Numbered from the stretch's first letter, positions 8,377-17,373 are shown. The stretch is DNA of 64,000 nt from Aliihoeflea sp. 2WW (GCF_000497755.1 NZ_AYOD01000001.1:1-64000), one strand, 5' to 3'. Numbers and translations are program-made. Notes: a model not told the origin generated them from the letters alone.

Positions 8377-9975
8377 TCAAGCCAGCGCGTTCAACGCCAG
8401 GAAGATCATCGCCGATAGCAGCGCGGCGGCGGGGACGGTGGTGACCCAGGCGGCGACGATGGTGGAGACGTGCGCGCGGCGCACGAGGCGGCGGCGCTTG
8501 GCTTCCTCGGTCGAGACGGGGGCGGCGTCGAGGTCGCGGTCGGCATCGGGGATGCCGTTGCCATTGCCATTGCCATTGCCGTCGAACGGGCTCGAGGCTT
8601 CGCTCGCCTGGTCCTCGGCGAGCTGGCCCCGGGCTGCGCGGTGGAGGGCGTTCTTGCGCTCCATGTAGCGGCGGCGGCGGGGTGAGTTGGCGGTGTACCA
8701 TTCGCGAAAGAAGCCGACGCCGAAGACCGCGCCGACGGCGATGTGGGTGGAGCTGACCGGCAGGCCGAACCAGGAGGCGACGATGACGGTGATGGCGGCC
8801 GACAGCGAGACGCAGAAGGCGCGCATCGGGTTGAGCTTGGTGATCTGCTCGCCGACCATTCGGATGAGTTTGGGGCCGAAAAGGACGAGGCCAAGCGAGA
8901 TGCCGAAGGCGCCGATGACCATGACCCAGAGCGGGATCGTGACAGAGGAGGCAACCGAGCCGGCCTCGGCGGTGTAGACGATCGCGGCGAGGGGGCCGAC
9001 GGCATTGGCGACGTCGTTGGCGCCGTGGGCGAAGGAGAGGAGGGCGGCCGAGCAGATCAGCGGGATGTTGAAGAGCTTGCGCAGCGACTGATTGCGATTT
9101 TCCATGCCGGCGGACTGGCGCCGCACATGGATGCGCGACCAGAGCCAGGCGAGGATTGCCGAGCCGATGCCGATCAGCAGCAGGTGCAGGCCGGAGAAAT
9201 CGACGAGACGACCCAGGCCCTTGGTCGCCAGATAGGTTGCGAAAGCGCCGGCCATGATGCCGACGAGGACCGGAACCCAGCGGCGCGCGGCGGCAATCTT
9301 GTCCTCGCGGTAGATGATCGCTTCCTTGATGAAGGCGAGGAAAATGGCCGCGACGGCTCCTCCGAGAAGGGGCGAGATGACCCAACTTGCGGCAATGCCG
9401 CCCATCATCGGCCAGTTGACGGCGGACATGCCTGCCGCCGCGATGCCGGCACCCATGACGCCGCCGACGACCGAGTGCGTCGTCGAGACAGGCGCACCGA
9501 TCCAGGTGGCGAGGTTGATCCAGAGCGCCGAGGAGATCAGCGCCGCCATCATGGCGCGGATGAAGAATTCGGGGCTGCCGACCGAGGAAATGTCGATGAT
9601 GCCGCGCGAGATGGTGTTGACGACATCGCCGCCGCCGATCAGCGCGCCGGCGCTCTCGAAGATCGCGGCAATCGCAATGGCGCCGCCCATGGTCAGCGCC
9701 TTGGCGCCGACGGCGGGACCGACATTGTTGGCGACGTCGTTGGCGCCGATGTTGAGCGCCATGTAACCGCCGAGGACGGCAGCGACGACGATCAGCACCG
9801 CGCGCGGTTCGTCGAAGACGTAGAGCGCGGCGAAGACGGCGCTCATCGCCAGGAAGAGAAGCGACAGGCCGGGTGCGACGAGGCCGCGCGCGACGACGCT
9901 CGTCGCTTCCTCGACATGGACCAGCTTGTCCAGATCCTTGTCGAGCGTGTCCTTGCGTATCGTCGTGTCGGCCAT
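8377..9975 (-). CDS. pit: inorganic phosphate transporter, PiT family
   Basis: A 532-residue low-affinity phosphate permease, probably importing metal-phosphate with protons. The duplicated PiT signature is clear: GANDVANNVGPAVG in the N-terminal half and HGANDVANAVGPLAA in the C-terminal half. Each half also has a PVS(T/S)TH turn (GAPVSTTHSV and GLPVSSTHIAV). About twelve membrane segments are visible. A cytoplasmic linker before the last helix carries a (Gly-Asn)4 run encoded by a hexamer repeat. ATG 9975 is preferred; TTG 9981 is possible. No PhoU-like (Pit-accessory, DUF47) gene adjoins it, which is unusual for this long PiT type. The 41-bp repeats follow the stop. Confidence 0.93.
   Translation of the reverse strand: MADTTIRKDTLDKDLDKLVHVEEATSVVARGLVAPGLSLLFLAMSAVFAALYVFDEPRAVLIVVAAVLGGYMALNIGANDVANNVGPAVGAKALTMGGAIAIAAIFESAGALIGGGDVVNTISRGIIDISSVGSPEFFIRAMMAALISSALWINLATWIGAPVSTTHSVVGGVMGAGIAAAGMSAVNWPMMGGIAASWVISPLLGGAVAAIFLAFIKEAIIYREDKIAAARRWVPVLVGIMAGAFATYLATKGLGRLVDFSGLHLLLIGIGSAILAWLWSRIHVRRQSAGMENRNQSLRKLFNIPLICSAALLSFAHGANDVANAVGPLAAIVYTAEAGSVASSVTIPLWVMVIGAFGISLGLVLFGPKLIRMVGEQITKLNPMRAFCVSLSAAITVIVASWFGLPVSSTHIAVGAVFGVGFFREWYTANSPRRRRYMERKNALHRAARGQLAEDQASEASSPFDGNGNGNGNGIPDADRDLDAAPVSTEEAKRRRLVRRAHVSTIVAAWVTTVPAAALLSAMIFLALNALA
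8554..8580 (-). repeat. hexanucleotide tandem repeat inside the PiT gene
   Basis: On the plus strand the motif GCCATT recurs in tandem three times, flanked by near copies, from 8554 to 8580. It encodes alternating Gly and Asn in a linker between membrane segments. In-frame hexamer gain or loss would change linker length without breaking the frame. Confidence 0.8.
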
Positions 9976-10051
9976 CGTCAATCCAGAGCTTTTGCGGCGC
10001 GAGGATGATCCCCGTTAGCCGGCTAGCCCATATGACGAGGAAATGCGACCG

Positions 10052-10579
10052 TCAGGCGGCAGATTTTCGGGGATGAGCGCCAAACTTGGCGATCAGCTCG
10101 GCAAGACCGGGCTCGTTGACGAGGCGGGCGGCGTCCTGAACCGGGAACCAGCGCCGGCGGCGCTTCTTCTTCTCGCGCCACTTGTCGGCCACGTCCTTGA
10201 CCTCGAGCGGATAGACGAGAACCTCGCAACGCCACTCGCGGCCGCGGGCAAGATGCTTGGCATAGTAGAAGCGGCCGAGCGCATCGCGTTCGATCTCGCC
10301 GGCGACGCCTGCTTCCTCGTCGGCCTCGCGCGCGGCGGCATGCCACAAATCTTCCTCGCCTTCGGGCCAGCCCTTGGGGATGACCCAGCGGCCGGTGCCG
10401 CGGCTGGTGATGAGCATGACCTCATAGCCGTCGTCCGAGCGTCGGAAGGGCAGGGCGGCCACCTGGGTGCGGCAAGGCAAACCGCCGATCAGCCGACGAA
10501 GCCGTTCGGCAACATTCGCGCGTGTCTGGCGGGTGAGGAACATAGTCGTGTTTCGAGTCCGATTCGTTTGCCAACTCAA
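10052..10579 (-). CDS. Nudix hydrolase
   Basis: A 175-residue Nudix protein that would hydrolyse a nucleoside diphosphate linked to another moiety. The Nudix box is exact: G-W-P-E-G-E-E, seven residues, then R-E-A-D-E-E-A-G-V, matching Gx5Ex7REuxEExGu. The FPVQDA segment and a Lys/Arg cluster (EKKKRRRRWF) follow, as in the rhizobial DIPP-like Nudix proteins, which suggests diphosphoinositol polyphosphate or diadenosine polyphosphate substrates, although this is not provable here. A strong GAGGAGG stands 8 bases before TTG 10579. ATG 10543 has no ribosome site, so TTG is chosen. Confidence 0.9.
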   Translation of the reverse strand: MSWQTNRTRNTTMFLTRQTRANVAERLRRLIGGLPCRTQVAALPFRRSDDGYEVMLITSRGTGRWVIPKGWPEGEEDLWHAAAREADEEAGVAGEIERDALGRFYYAKHLARGREWRCEVLVYPLEVKDVADKWREKKKRRRRWFPVQDAARLVNEPGLAELIAKFGAHPRKSAA

Positions 10580-10708
10580 GGAGTATCCTCCTCAAGTCGA
10601 GAGTTTCAAAGCCTTTTCTCCGTGGAGACCGCACCAAAATGGGGCTTCTTGCGATGAAACGCAAGGTCCGCGCAAGTTTCGCCCGGTTTCGCTTCGCTTT
10701 CGGTTCGG

Positions 10709-11206
10709 CTAGCCGAGGTGGCCTTCGGCGATCGGCTTTTGATAGGTGAACCCCAGATCCCAAGGAAAATAGATCCACGTATCCTGCGATACTTCCGTTA
10801 CGAAAGTGTCGACGAGCGGGCGGCCCTTGGGCTTGGCGTAGATGGTGGCGAAATGCGCCTTCGGCATCATCGCGCGGACGATGGCGGCGGTCTTGCCGGT
10901 GTCGGTCAGGTCGTCGATGATCAGCACGTCCTTGCCCTCGTTCTCGAGCAGCGCCGGGTTGATCTCCTTCAGGACCTTCAGCTCACCCTGTTCGGTGTAG
11001 TCGTGATAGGAGGCGACGCAGACCGTCTCGATCAGGCGCACGCCGAGCTCGCGCGAGATGACGGCGGCAGGAACGAGCCCGCCGCGCGTGATGCACACGA
11101 TGGCGCGCCAGTTGGCGTTGATGCCGGACAGGCGCCAGGCGAGCGCGCGGGAATCGCGGTGGAACTGATCCCAGGAGACGGGAAAGGCTTTTTCGGGCAG
11201 GGACAT
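10709..11206 (-). CDS. gpt: xanthine-guanine phosphoribosyltransferase
   Basis: A 165-residue purine salvage enzyme that converts xanthine, guanine or hypoxanthine plus PRPP to the nucleotide. The PRPP-binding loop reads [14 protein letters not shown] (residues about 93-106), and the base-binding end includes YFPWDLGF. The N-terminus, with [17 protein letters not shown] and ITRGGLVPA, is that of the Gpt family and its length is normal. A GGAG lies about 10 bases before ATG 11206. It stands alone between the Nudix gene and the divergent methyltransferase. Confidence 0.95.
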   Translation of the reverse strand: MSLPEKAFPVSWDQFHRDSRALAWRLSGINANWRAIVCITRGGLVPAAVISRELGVRLIETVCVASYHDYTEQGELKVLKEINPALLENEGKDVLIIDDLTDTGKTAAIVRAMMPKAHFATIYAKPKGRPLVDTFVTEVSQDTWIYFPWDLGFTYQKPIAEGHLG

Positions 11207-11378
11207 TTTGCGGGCACTCCGGGCGCGGCGGCTTGAAAAGGCGGAATGCGCGCGGAATTAGACGTATTCAACAGCGCTTGGCAAGCATTTTGCCGCACTC
11301 GCGCCTTGCGGTTGTGCCAGTTCACCCGCCCGCGATAGAAGGCCACTCCAGATCGATCCGCGAAAGGCAGCGACACGC

Positions 11379-12059
11379 GTGCATGCACCCATCGCCGAAA
11401 AGAAGATCAAGAGCCGCAATTACGATGCGGTCGCCGGCATCTACGAGACGCTGGCCAATCTCTATTCCTTCGGGCTGATCCGCCGCGCAAAGCAGGCCGA
11501 ACTCGCCTATCTCAAGACCGGTGACCGGGTGCTCTATCTCGGCGCGGGCTCTGGCGAGGATGCGGTGGCGGCTGCGCGGGCGGGAGCGCGGGTGACGGCC
11601 ATCGATTTATCCGCGCGCATGATCGAAAGGCTGCGCCGGCGCATGGCGCGCAAGGGGCTGACGGCCGAGCTGATCGCCGGCGATGCGCTGGCACTCGACT
11701 CGGAACCGCTCTTCGATGCGGTCTGCGGCAACTACTTCTTCAATGTCTTCGGGCCGGACGACATGCCGGTCGTGCTCGCCAAGGCGGCGACCTATGTGCG
11801 GCCGGGCGGCCATTTGATGATCGCCGACATGGCGCCGCCCTCGGGTCCGCTCGGGCCTCTCGCCTGGCTCTATCTCAAGTTCGGGCTCAGCTTCTTCTGG
11901 CTGCTCGGGCTCGCCTCGCAGCATCCGATCTACGACTACCGGCCGCACGTCGAGCGGCTCGGTTTCCGCCAGGTCGCGTTCCATGACCACCGGCTGCTGG
12001 GTATCGGTCCCGCGCTCTACCGAACGCTGGTCTTCGCGAAGCCGGAGGCGTCGGCATGA
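11379..12059 (+). CDS. class I SAM-dependent methyltransferase
   Basis: A 226-residue methyltransferase. The AdoMet-binding motif I is LYLGAGSGEDAVAAA (residues about 49-63), the acidic motif II is TAIDLSARMIERL, and the post-motif DAVCGNYFFNVF is present. The C-terminal half has a hydrophobic stretch (LAWLYLKFGLSFFWLLGLAS), which hints at a membrane-associated substrate such as a lipid. The start is a GTG at 11379 with only AAAGG upstream. Its stop overlaps the start of the DUF2156 gene by 4 bases (ATGA), so the two are translationally coupled and probably act in one pathway. Substrate is unknown. Confidence 0.85.
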   Translation: MHAPIAEKKIKSRNYDAVAGIYETLANLYSFGLIRRAKQAELAYLKTGDRVLYLGAGSGEDAVAAARAGARVTAIDLSARMIERLRRRMARKGLTAELIAGDALALDSEPLFDAVCGNYFFNVFGPDDMPVVLAKAATYVRPGGHLMIADMAPPSGPLGPLAWLYLKFGLSFFWLLGLASQHPIYDYRPHVERLGFRQVAFHDHRLLGIGPALYRTLVFAKPEASA

Positions 12060-13093
12060 GCCGCAAGCTGATCGACCGCTTTCTCGACCGCAAGCTCGCC
12101 GACCTGCCCGAAGCGCCGTTGAGCGAAGGCGAACGGCTTGCGCTTGTCTCCCGTCATGGCGATTTCTCGCTCGCCTATTCGACGGCGGTGCAGACCGGTC
12201 TTCGCCATTTCGGCGACGCGCGCGGCTATATCGCGCATTCTGCGAAGATGGGCTCGCTGATCGCGCTCGGCGATCCGGTCTGCGCGCCGCAGGACCGGGC
12301 GCGGCTGCTCGACGCCTTCGTTGATGCCGCGAAGACGCCCGTCTTTGCCGAAATCCGCCGCGAGACGGCGCAGCACCTTGCCGGGCGCGGCTACAGGGTC
12401 GCCATGATGGGCATCGACAGCGCGCTCGATCTTCAGACCTACGATTTTTCCGGCAAGCGCAAGGAGACGGTGCGCTATTCGGAGCGCTGGCTGGAGAAGA
12501 AGGGCTATCGCATCGCCGAGGCCGAGGAGGTCGAGGGCGCCGAGGCGATGATCCGCGACCTTTCGGAGCGCTGGCGGGCTTCGCGCATCGTGAAAAAGCG
12601 CGAGATGGCGTTTCTCAACCGGCCGCTGCCGGAAGCGGGCGGGCCGATGATGCGCCGCTTCGTGCTGATCGAGCCGGACGGACGTGTCGGCTGCCTCGTC
12701 TATTTCGACCCGATCTGCCGCGATGGCGAGGTGATCGGCTATCTGACCGCATTCAAGCGCAAGCTGCCGGACACGACCTCGCATGCCGAGATCGGGCTGA
12801 CGAAGCGGGCCGCGGACGTCTTCAAGGCTGAAGGCAAGCAAGTGCTGATGCTCGGCCTGTCGCCGCTCTGCGACGTCGAGCCGAGCGGCTTTGCCGAAAG
12901 CGCGGCGTTCCGCGCGATGCTGCAGCGGCTCTATAGGTCCGGCGCGGTCAACCGCAAGGTGTTCAACCTTGCCGGCCATGCCGCGTTCAAGCGGCGGTTC
13001 CACGGCCGCGAGGAGCCGCGCTATCTTGCCTGGAACGCAGGCTCGCCCTTCGCGCATTTCATTGCGCTGATGCGGCTGTCCAAGGCGTTTTAA
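12056..13093 (+). CDS. DUF2156 protein (MprF C-terminal-like aminoacyl-lipid transferase fold)
   Basis: A 345-residue soluble protein with the duplicated GNAT fold found at the C-terminus of MprF phosphatidylglycerol lysyltransferases. Typical segments are the early HGDFSLAYST and YIAHSAKMGSLIALGDPVCAP, then FSGKRKETVRYSERW and a late NLAGHAAFKRRFHGREEPRY. There is no membrane flippase domain. In the MprF family this fold transfers an amino acid from aminoacyl-tRNA to a lipid. Coupling to a methyltransferase gene with a membrane-facing stretch suggests a lipid-modification pair; this is inference. It converges on the universal stress protein gene, overlapping 4 bases at the stop. Confidence 0.8.
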   Translation: MSRKLIDRFLDRKLADLPEAPLSEGERLALVSRHGDFSLAYSTAVQTGLRHFGDARGYIAHSAKMGSLIALGDPVCAPQDRARLLDAFVDAAKTPVFAEIRRETAQHLAGRGYRVAMMGIDSALDLQTYDFSGKRKETVRYSERWLEKKGYRIAEAEEVEGAEAMIRDLSERWRASRIVKKREMAFLNRPLPEAGGPMMRRFVLIEPDGRVGCLVYFDPICRDGEVIGYLTAFKRKLPDTTSHAEIGLTKRAADVFKAEGKQVLMLGLSPLCDVEPSGFAESAAFRAMLQRLYRSGAVNRKVFNLAGHAAFKRRFHGREEPRYLAWNAGSPFAHFIALMRLSKAF

Positions 13094-13926
13094 CGCGACA
13101 TGAAGGTCGCGGTCGGCATCGAATCCAGCACCGACTTGGTCACGCCGCCGAAGAAGAATTCCTTCAGCTTCGACTGGCTGTAGGCGCCAGTGACGAGAAG
13201 ATCGGCGCCGAGCTCGACGGCGCGGTTCTGGATCGCCTCGCCATGGGTCAGTTCCGACTTGTGCTGGCTCTGGACCGTGACCCGCACGCCATGGCGCGAC
13301 AGGGCCGCCGCGATCTGGCCGCCGGCCGTCATCGATTCATGGCCGCCATAGCGGTCGGGATCGACGGTGAACACCTCGACCTGGCGGGCGGTGGTGAGCA
13401 GGGGCAGGGCGTCGAATACCGCCCGGGTGGATTCGCGCGTGCCGTTCCAGCCGACCAGGATCGTCTCGAAGCGGGTGTCGACCGGCATCGCATAGGGCAC
13501 GAAGAGCACCGGGCGCCCGGTCTGGAGCAGGAGCGCGTCGACATTGGTGCCGGGCAGATGCGAGGACGGGTCGCGCTGCTGCACCACGATCAGGTCCACC
13601 GCGCGGGCGCTTTCGAGCGAGGAGATCGCGCTGTCGCCCGAAAAGCTCTCCAGCGCGCGCCATTCGGCCGAAAGGCCCGAGCGCGACATGCGCCCGTCGA
13701 ACATCTGGCGCATCGCCTCGGAGCGTTCCTTGTTGGTCTCGCTGCTGGTGACCATGAAGTCTGCGTCGGGAAAGCCCATCGGCGTCGCGTAGGGCACCGG
13801 AAGCGGCTCGGCATGGACGCCGATGACGTGGGCGGAAAATCGTTCGGCAAGCGGCGCGATGCAGTCGAGCACGCGGCGGGCGTCGGTTTCGTCCTGAAGG
13901 ACAGCGAGTAGCGTCTTGTAGCTCAT
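13090..13926 (-). CDS. universal stress protein (tandem UspA)
   Basis: A 278-residue cytoplasmic protein with two UspA-like halves. The first opens SYKTLLAVLQDETDARR; the second begins at ILVGWNGTRESTRAVFDALPLL and ends with the nucleotide-binding element LVTGAYSQSKLKEFFFGG (G-x2-G-type loop), then S-V-L. Such proteins bind ATP or AMP and are induced in stress or growth arrest. GGGAGGC lies 5 bases before ATG 13926, which fixes the start. An open frame reading far upstream of this start overlaps the CinA-like gene and is not coding. Confidence 0.92.
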   Translation of the reverse strand: MSYKTLLAVLQDETDARRVLDCIAPLAERFSAHVIGVHAEPLPVPYATPMGFPDADFMVTSSETNKERSEAMRQMFDGRMSRSGLSAEWRALESFSGDSAISSLESARAVDLIVVQQRDPSSHLPGTNVDALLLQTGRPVLFVPYAMPVDTRFETILVGWNGTRESTRAVFDALPLLTTARQVEVFTVDPDRYGGHESMTAGGQIAAALSRHGVRVTVQSQHKSELTHGEAIQNRAVELGADLLVTGAYSQSKLKEFFFGGVTKSVLDSMPTATFMSR

Positions 13927-13993
13927 CCAAGCCTCCCATGGGTTGCATTGCAAACCGATAGGCCACCTATGATGCGCCCCGCCTCGATCGATA

Positions 13994-14734
13994 TCAAGCT
14001 TTCGCTGAAATACCCTCGACCATCGCGCGAACTTCCGCGAGCGCGGCGTCGAGCTTCTGCGGATCGCGCGCGCGCACCACGAGTTCGGTCCAGAAGGAGC
14101 CGTCCTGGTATTTCGGATAGGAGCCGATGATCGTCTCGGGATGGCGCTTCTGGATCTCGCCGAGCGGGCCGCCGATCGTGCCCTCGCCATGCGGGCAGTG
14201 GACGGCGCCGGAGAGGAGCTTGGTGCCGCCCTTGAGCGTCGGGACGACATTGTCGAGCATGGCCTGGAAGATCGCGGGGACACCCGCCATGACGTGGACA
14301 TTGCCGATGACGAAGCCGGGCGCGATCGAGATCGGGTTGTCGATGTGGGTCGCGCCCTGCGGCATGCGCGCCATGCGGCGGCGGGCCTCGGTGAACTCCA
14401 TGCCGCGCGCGGCATAATGCGATTCAAGCATGGCGAAGGCGCGGTCGTCGTAGCCGCAGGGAACGGCGAAGGCGGCGGAGATGGAATCGGCCGTGATGTC
14501 GTCATGCGTCGGGCCGATGCCGCCGGTGGTGAAGACGTAGGTGTAGCGCGCGCGCACCGCATTGACCGCCTCGACGATCGCGGCCTCCTCGTCGGCGACG
14601 ATACGCACTTCCTTCAGATCGATGCCGATCGCGGTCAGCACGTCGGCGAGGTGGCCGATATTGCGGTCCTTGGTGCGGCCCGACAGGATCTCGTCTCCGA
14701 TGACGATCATTGCGGCGGTGATGATTTCGCTCAT
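13994..14734 (-). CDS. CinA-like competence/damage-inducible protein (MoaB/Mog fold)
   Basis: A 246-residue protein with the molybdopterin-binding fold, matching the N-terminal half of CinA without the amidase domain. Key segments are AMIVIGDEILSGRTKDRN at the N-terminus, FTTGGIGPTHDDITADS (residues about 70-86) and the later NVHVMAGVPAIFQAML. Stand-alone forms occur throughout alphaproteobacteria and may be nucleotide-derivative pyrophosphatases. ATG 14734 is chosen because MSEIITAAMIVIGDE is the family's N-terminus. It is divergent from the alpha/beta hydrolase gene. Confidence 0.9.
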   Translation of the reverse strand: MSEIITAAMIVIGDEILSGRTKDRNIGHLADVLTAIGIDLKEVRIVADEEAAIVEAVNAVRARYTYVFTTGGIGPTHDDITADSISAAFAVPCGYDDRAFAMLESHYAARGMEFTEARRRMARMPQGATHIDNPISIAPGFVIGNVHVMAGVPAIFQAMLDNVVPTLKGGTKLLSGAVHCPHGEGTIGGPLGEIQKRHPETIIGSYPKYQDGSFWTELVVRARDPQKLDAALAEVRAMVEGISAKA

Positions 14735-14862
14735 GTCGGTCCCGATGCGTTTCCCGTATCGATTAAGCCCTGTCCCGCGCGCAGGCAATCGATGCGCTGC
14801 CGCTTTTTTCTTTGCCGTCGAGGGGGCGAGGTCCTAAATGCGGCTCGATTCAGGAGAGGCGC

Positions 14863-15846
14863 ATGGGTTTCATTTCGGTTCTGTTCTGGCTGGTGGTGAC
14901 GGCCGTCGTCGTCCTCCTTCTCGTCACCGGCTTCTTCATGCACGTCACCCGGCGCATCTCCCGCCAGGCCGAAAAGCTGGTGCCGGCGGCGGGCAAGCGC
15001 ATCACCGTCGACGGGCACGACGTTCACTATGTCGAGAGCGGGCAGGGGCGGCCGATCCTGATGATCCACGGGCTCGGCGGGCATCTGCACCACATGCGCC
15101 GACCGCTGATGGAGCAGTTCGGCGAGGATTACCGGCTGATCGCGATCGACCGGCCGGGTTCGGGATACTCGACGCGGCCGCGCGGCGACGGGCGCCTTTC
15201 GCAACAGGCCGATTTCATCGCGCACTTCATCGACGCGATGAAACTCGACCGGCCGCTGATTGTCGGACACTCGCTGGGCGGGGCGATCGCGCTTGCCACG
15301 GCGCTGCGTCATCCGGGCAAAATCAGCGGGCTGGCGCTTATCTCACCGCTCACGCATCACTATTCCGAGGTACCGCCGGAATTTGCGCCGCTGCACATTC
15401 CCAACCCGCTGCTGCGGCGGCTGATCGCCAATACGGTGGCGGTGCCGACATCGGCGCGCAATGCGCCGCGCACGCTCGATTTCGTCTTCGGCCCGCAAAA
15501 GCCGCCGGCCGATTTCGCCGTCGCGGGCGGCGCGCTCGCGGGCATGCGGCCAAGCCACATCTATGCGACCTCGACCGATCTCGTCGCGCTCAGGCACGAC
15601 CTCAAGGAGTTCGAGGCGCGCTACGACGAACTCGACCTGCCGATCGGCATCTTTTTCGGCGACAAGGACCGGGTGCTGAACTATCGCCGGCACGGCCTGT
15701 CGATGCGCGACAAGGTCGCCGGCCTCGATCTTGAAATCGCCGAAGGGATCGGCCACATGCCGCAATATGCCGTGACGGGCCAGGTCGTGGCGTTCATCCG
15801 TCGCATCGCCGGGCGGGCGTTCCAGCGCGACCCGGCGTCTGCCTGA
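14863..15846 (+). CDS. alpha/beta hydrolase, N-terminally membrane-anchored
   Basis: A 327-residue serine hydrolase. Residues about 4-24 form a membrane anchor (SVLFWLVVTAVVVLLLVTGF). The hydrolase fold follows, with the oxyanion HGLGGHLHHM, the nucleophile elbow G-H-S-L-G-G, the acid in FFGDKDRV and the general base in G-I-G-H-M-P. This points to an esterase or epoxide-hydrolase-like enzyme facing the periplasm or membrane; the substrate is unknown. GGAGAGG 3 bases before ATG 14863 fixes the start. Confidence 0.88.
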   Translation: MGFISVLFWLVVTAVVVLLLVTGFFMHVTRRISRQAEKLVPAAGKRITVDGHDVHYVESGQGRPILMIHGLGGHLHHMRRPLMEQFGEDYRLIAIDRPGSGYSTRPRGDGRLSQQADFIAHFIDAMKLDRPLIVGHSLGGAIALATALRHPGKISGLALISPLTHHYSEVPPEFAPLHIPNPLLRRLIANTVAVPTSARNAPRTLDFVFGPQKPPADFAVAGGALAGMRPSHIYATSTDLVALRHDLKEFEARYDELDLPIGIFFGDKDRVLNYRRHGLSMRDKVAGLDLEIAEGIGHMPQYAVTGQVVAFIRRIAGRAFQRDPASA

Positions 15847-15848
15847 TT

Positions 15849-16016
15849 TCAGTCTGCGCCGCGCGAGCGCTGTGTGAGGCGGACCGATGCCGCGCGCATT
15901 TCGGCGGCGCGCACCTCGTCGCTCTGGCCTCCGCGCGATTCCACGCGCATCGGGGTCCCGGCCCCGCAGCCGGCCAGAAGGGCCGTCGCCAGGACGGCGG
16001 CAATGAGCTTGGTCAT
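15849..16016 (-). CDS. small lipoprotein (entericidin-like size)
   Basis: A 55-residue protein with a lipoprotein signal: Lys at position 3, a hydrophobic run and the lipobox L-L-A-G-C. The mature part is about 38 residues, Arg-rich, and of no recognised family. GAGG lies 7 bases before ATG 16016. The larger frame running upstream to 16208 reads through tRNA-Leu and is rejected. It converges on the alpha/beta hydrolase gene with 2 bases between stops. Confidence 0.7.
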   Translation of the reverse strand: MTKLIAAVLATALLAGCGAGTPMRVESRGGQSDEVRAAEMRAASVRLTQRSRGAD

Positions 16017-16122
16017 CGTCTGCCTCGTTTCGATTGCATCTGCGTGGCGATAGCCGAGCCTGCGGGCCACGGCAAGGCCACCGCTTGACGCTTCGCCCCA
16101 AAGCGGGACAGAAGCGTAGCGC

Positions 16123-16207
16123 GCGGGCGTGGTGGAACCGGTAGACACACCGGACTTAAAATCCGGAGGCCATGGCCGTGCGGGTTCGAGTCCCGCCGCC
16201 CGCACCA
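16123..16207 (+). tRNA. tRNA-Leu (TAA)
   Basis: An 85-nt class II tRNA. Acceptor GCGGGCG (16123-16129) pairs with CGCCCGC (16197-16203), then A and an encoded CCA. The anticodon stem CCGGA/TCCGG encloses loop CTTAAAA, so the anticodon is TAA. A long variable arm (GGCCATGGCC) and the T-loop GGTTCGAGTCC are present. Confidence 0.97.
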
Positions 16208-16306
16208 ATTCACAACTTAGACTTTAGTCTTAGGCCAAATCGGTTGCCGCCCGGGTTTCAATCGTTACAAACGTAGCGACCAAGAAAAAATCAGGGAGGA
16301 TGATCT

Positions 16307-17287
16307 ATGCTGACACTCACACGTTCCATCGCGTTGGCCGTTTCGGTCGCGTTCGCGGGCTCGGTGGCCTATGCGCAGGACGACCGCGCCGACTGGCCGA
16401 ACGATCTGACGATCGGCACTGCGAGCCAGGGCGGCACCTACTTCATCTACGGCAACGGCATGGCGAGCTTCATCTCCGAAAGCCTCGGCATCAACGCGTC
16501 CGGCGAAGTGACAGGCGGCCCGGTGCAGAACGTGACGCTCGTGCAGACCGGCGATCACCAGATCGGCCTCGTGACGATGGGACCGGCGCTCGAAGCGTGG
16601 AATGGCGAGAGCGAACTGGCGCCTGGCGTCGAGCATAAAGACATCCGTGCCCTGTTCCCGATGTATCAGACGCCGTTCCAGGTGGTCGTTCTGGCCAATT
16701 CGGGCATCGAATCCGTGTCCGACCTCGATGGCAAGCGCGTCGGCGTCGGCCCGGCGGGCGGCACGCCCGGCACCTACTGGCCGCGCTTCATGGAGACGCT
16801 TGGTGTCAATGCAAACGTGTCCTTCGCCGGCGCCTCGGATGCAGGCGGCCAGTTGAAGGACGGGCTGATCGACGCGTTCGCGTTTGCGGCCGGCGTTCCG
16901 ATCTCGGCCTTCGCGCAGCTCGCTGCCGAAAACGACGTCAAGATGTTCGGCTTCAACGAGGAAGAGCTTGCGCAGATCCTCGAAGCGCATCCGGAGATGG
17001 CGGCCTTCACCATTCCGACCGGCACCTATCAGGGTCACGATTACGACCAGCCCACGGTCGGCCTGTGGAATTTCGCCATCGCTCACAAGGACATGCCCGA
17101 GAGCCTCGCCTACGAGATCACCAAGCTGGTTCTCGAGAACAACGAGCGCATGATGCAGATCCATGCCACCTCGTCCGAGACGCTGACGGAGAACTGGGAC
17201 AAGAACTCGTTCATGCCCTATCACCCCGGCGCCGTGCGCTATCTGGAGGAGCAGGGCATCACCGTGCCCGACAATTTGAAGGACTGA
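16307..17287 (+). CDS. TAXI-family TRAP transporter solute-binding protein (first system)
   Basis: A 326-residue periplasmic binding protein of the TAXI subfamily that feeds substrate to the fused permease at 17374. A Sec signal peptide spans residues about 1-23, cleaved after A-Y-A-Q. The mature protein opens with LTIGTASQGGTYFIYGNGMA, the TAXI signature for the first ligand loop, and also has GKRVGVGPAGGTPGT. Ligand is unknown: TAXI systems are known or proposed for glutamate and other carboxylates. GGGAGG precedes ATG 16307 by 8 bases. A hairpin after the stop probably keeps this gene more highly expressed than the permease. Confidence 0.93.
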   Translation: MLTLTRSIALAVSVAFAGSVAYAQDDRADWPNDLTIGTASQGGTYFIYGNGMASFISESLGINASGEVTGGPVQNVTLVQTGDHQIGLVTMGPALEAWNGESELAPGVEHKDIRALFPMYQTPFQVVVLANSGIESVSDLDGKRVGVGPAGGTPGTYWPRFMETLGVNANVSFAGASDAGGQLKDGLIDAFAFAAGVPISAFAQLAAENDVKMFGFNEEELAQILEAHPEMAAFTIPTGTYQGHDYDQPTVGLWNFAIAHKDMPESLAYEITKLVLENNERMMQIHATSSETLTENWDKNSFMPYHPGAVRYLEEQGITVPDNLKD

Positions 17288-17306
17288 TCGCCTTCGCGCC
17301 TTGCAT

Positions 17307-17340
17307 GCCCCGGTTGCGCATCCGCGCCGCCGGGGCTTTT
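17307..17340 (+). terminator. intra-operon hairpin between binding protein and permease
   Basis: GCCCCGG (17307-17313) pairs with CCGGGGC (17330-17336), followed by TTTT. It lies 20 bases after the binding-protein stop and 34 before the permease start. It would act as a partial terminator or mRNA-stabilising element. Confidence 0.65.
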
Positions 17341-17373
17341 GCCATCTGACAGGTGTCCTCGGGGAGGGATATC

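Noticed and set aside
13926-14562. N-terminal extension of the universal stress protein
   Set aside because: The upstream reading is Ser/Arg-rich antisense-like sequence over the CinA-like gene, and a strong ribosome site marks ATG 13926.
16017-16208. N-terminal extension of the small lipoprotein gene
   Set aside because: It runs antisense through tRNA-Leu; the signal peptide starts at ATG 16016.
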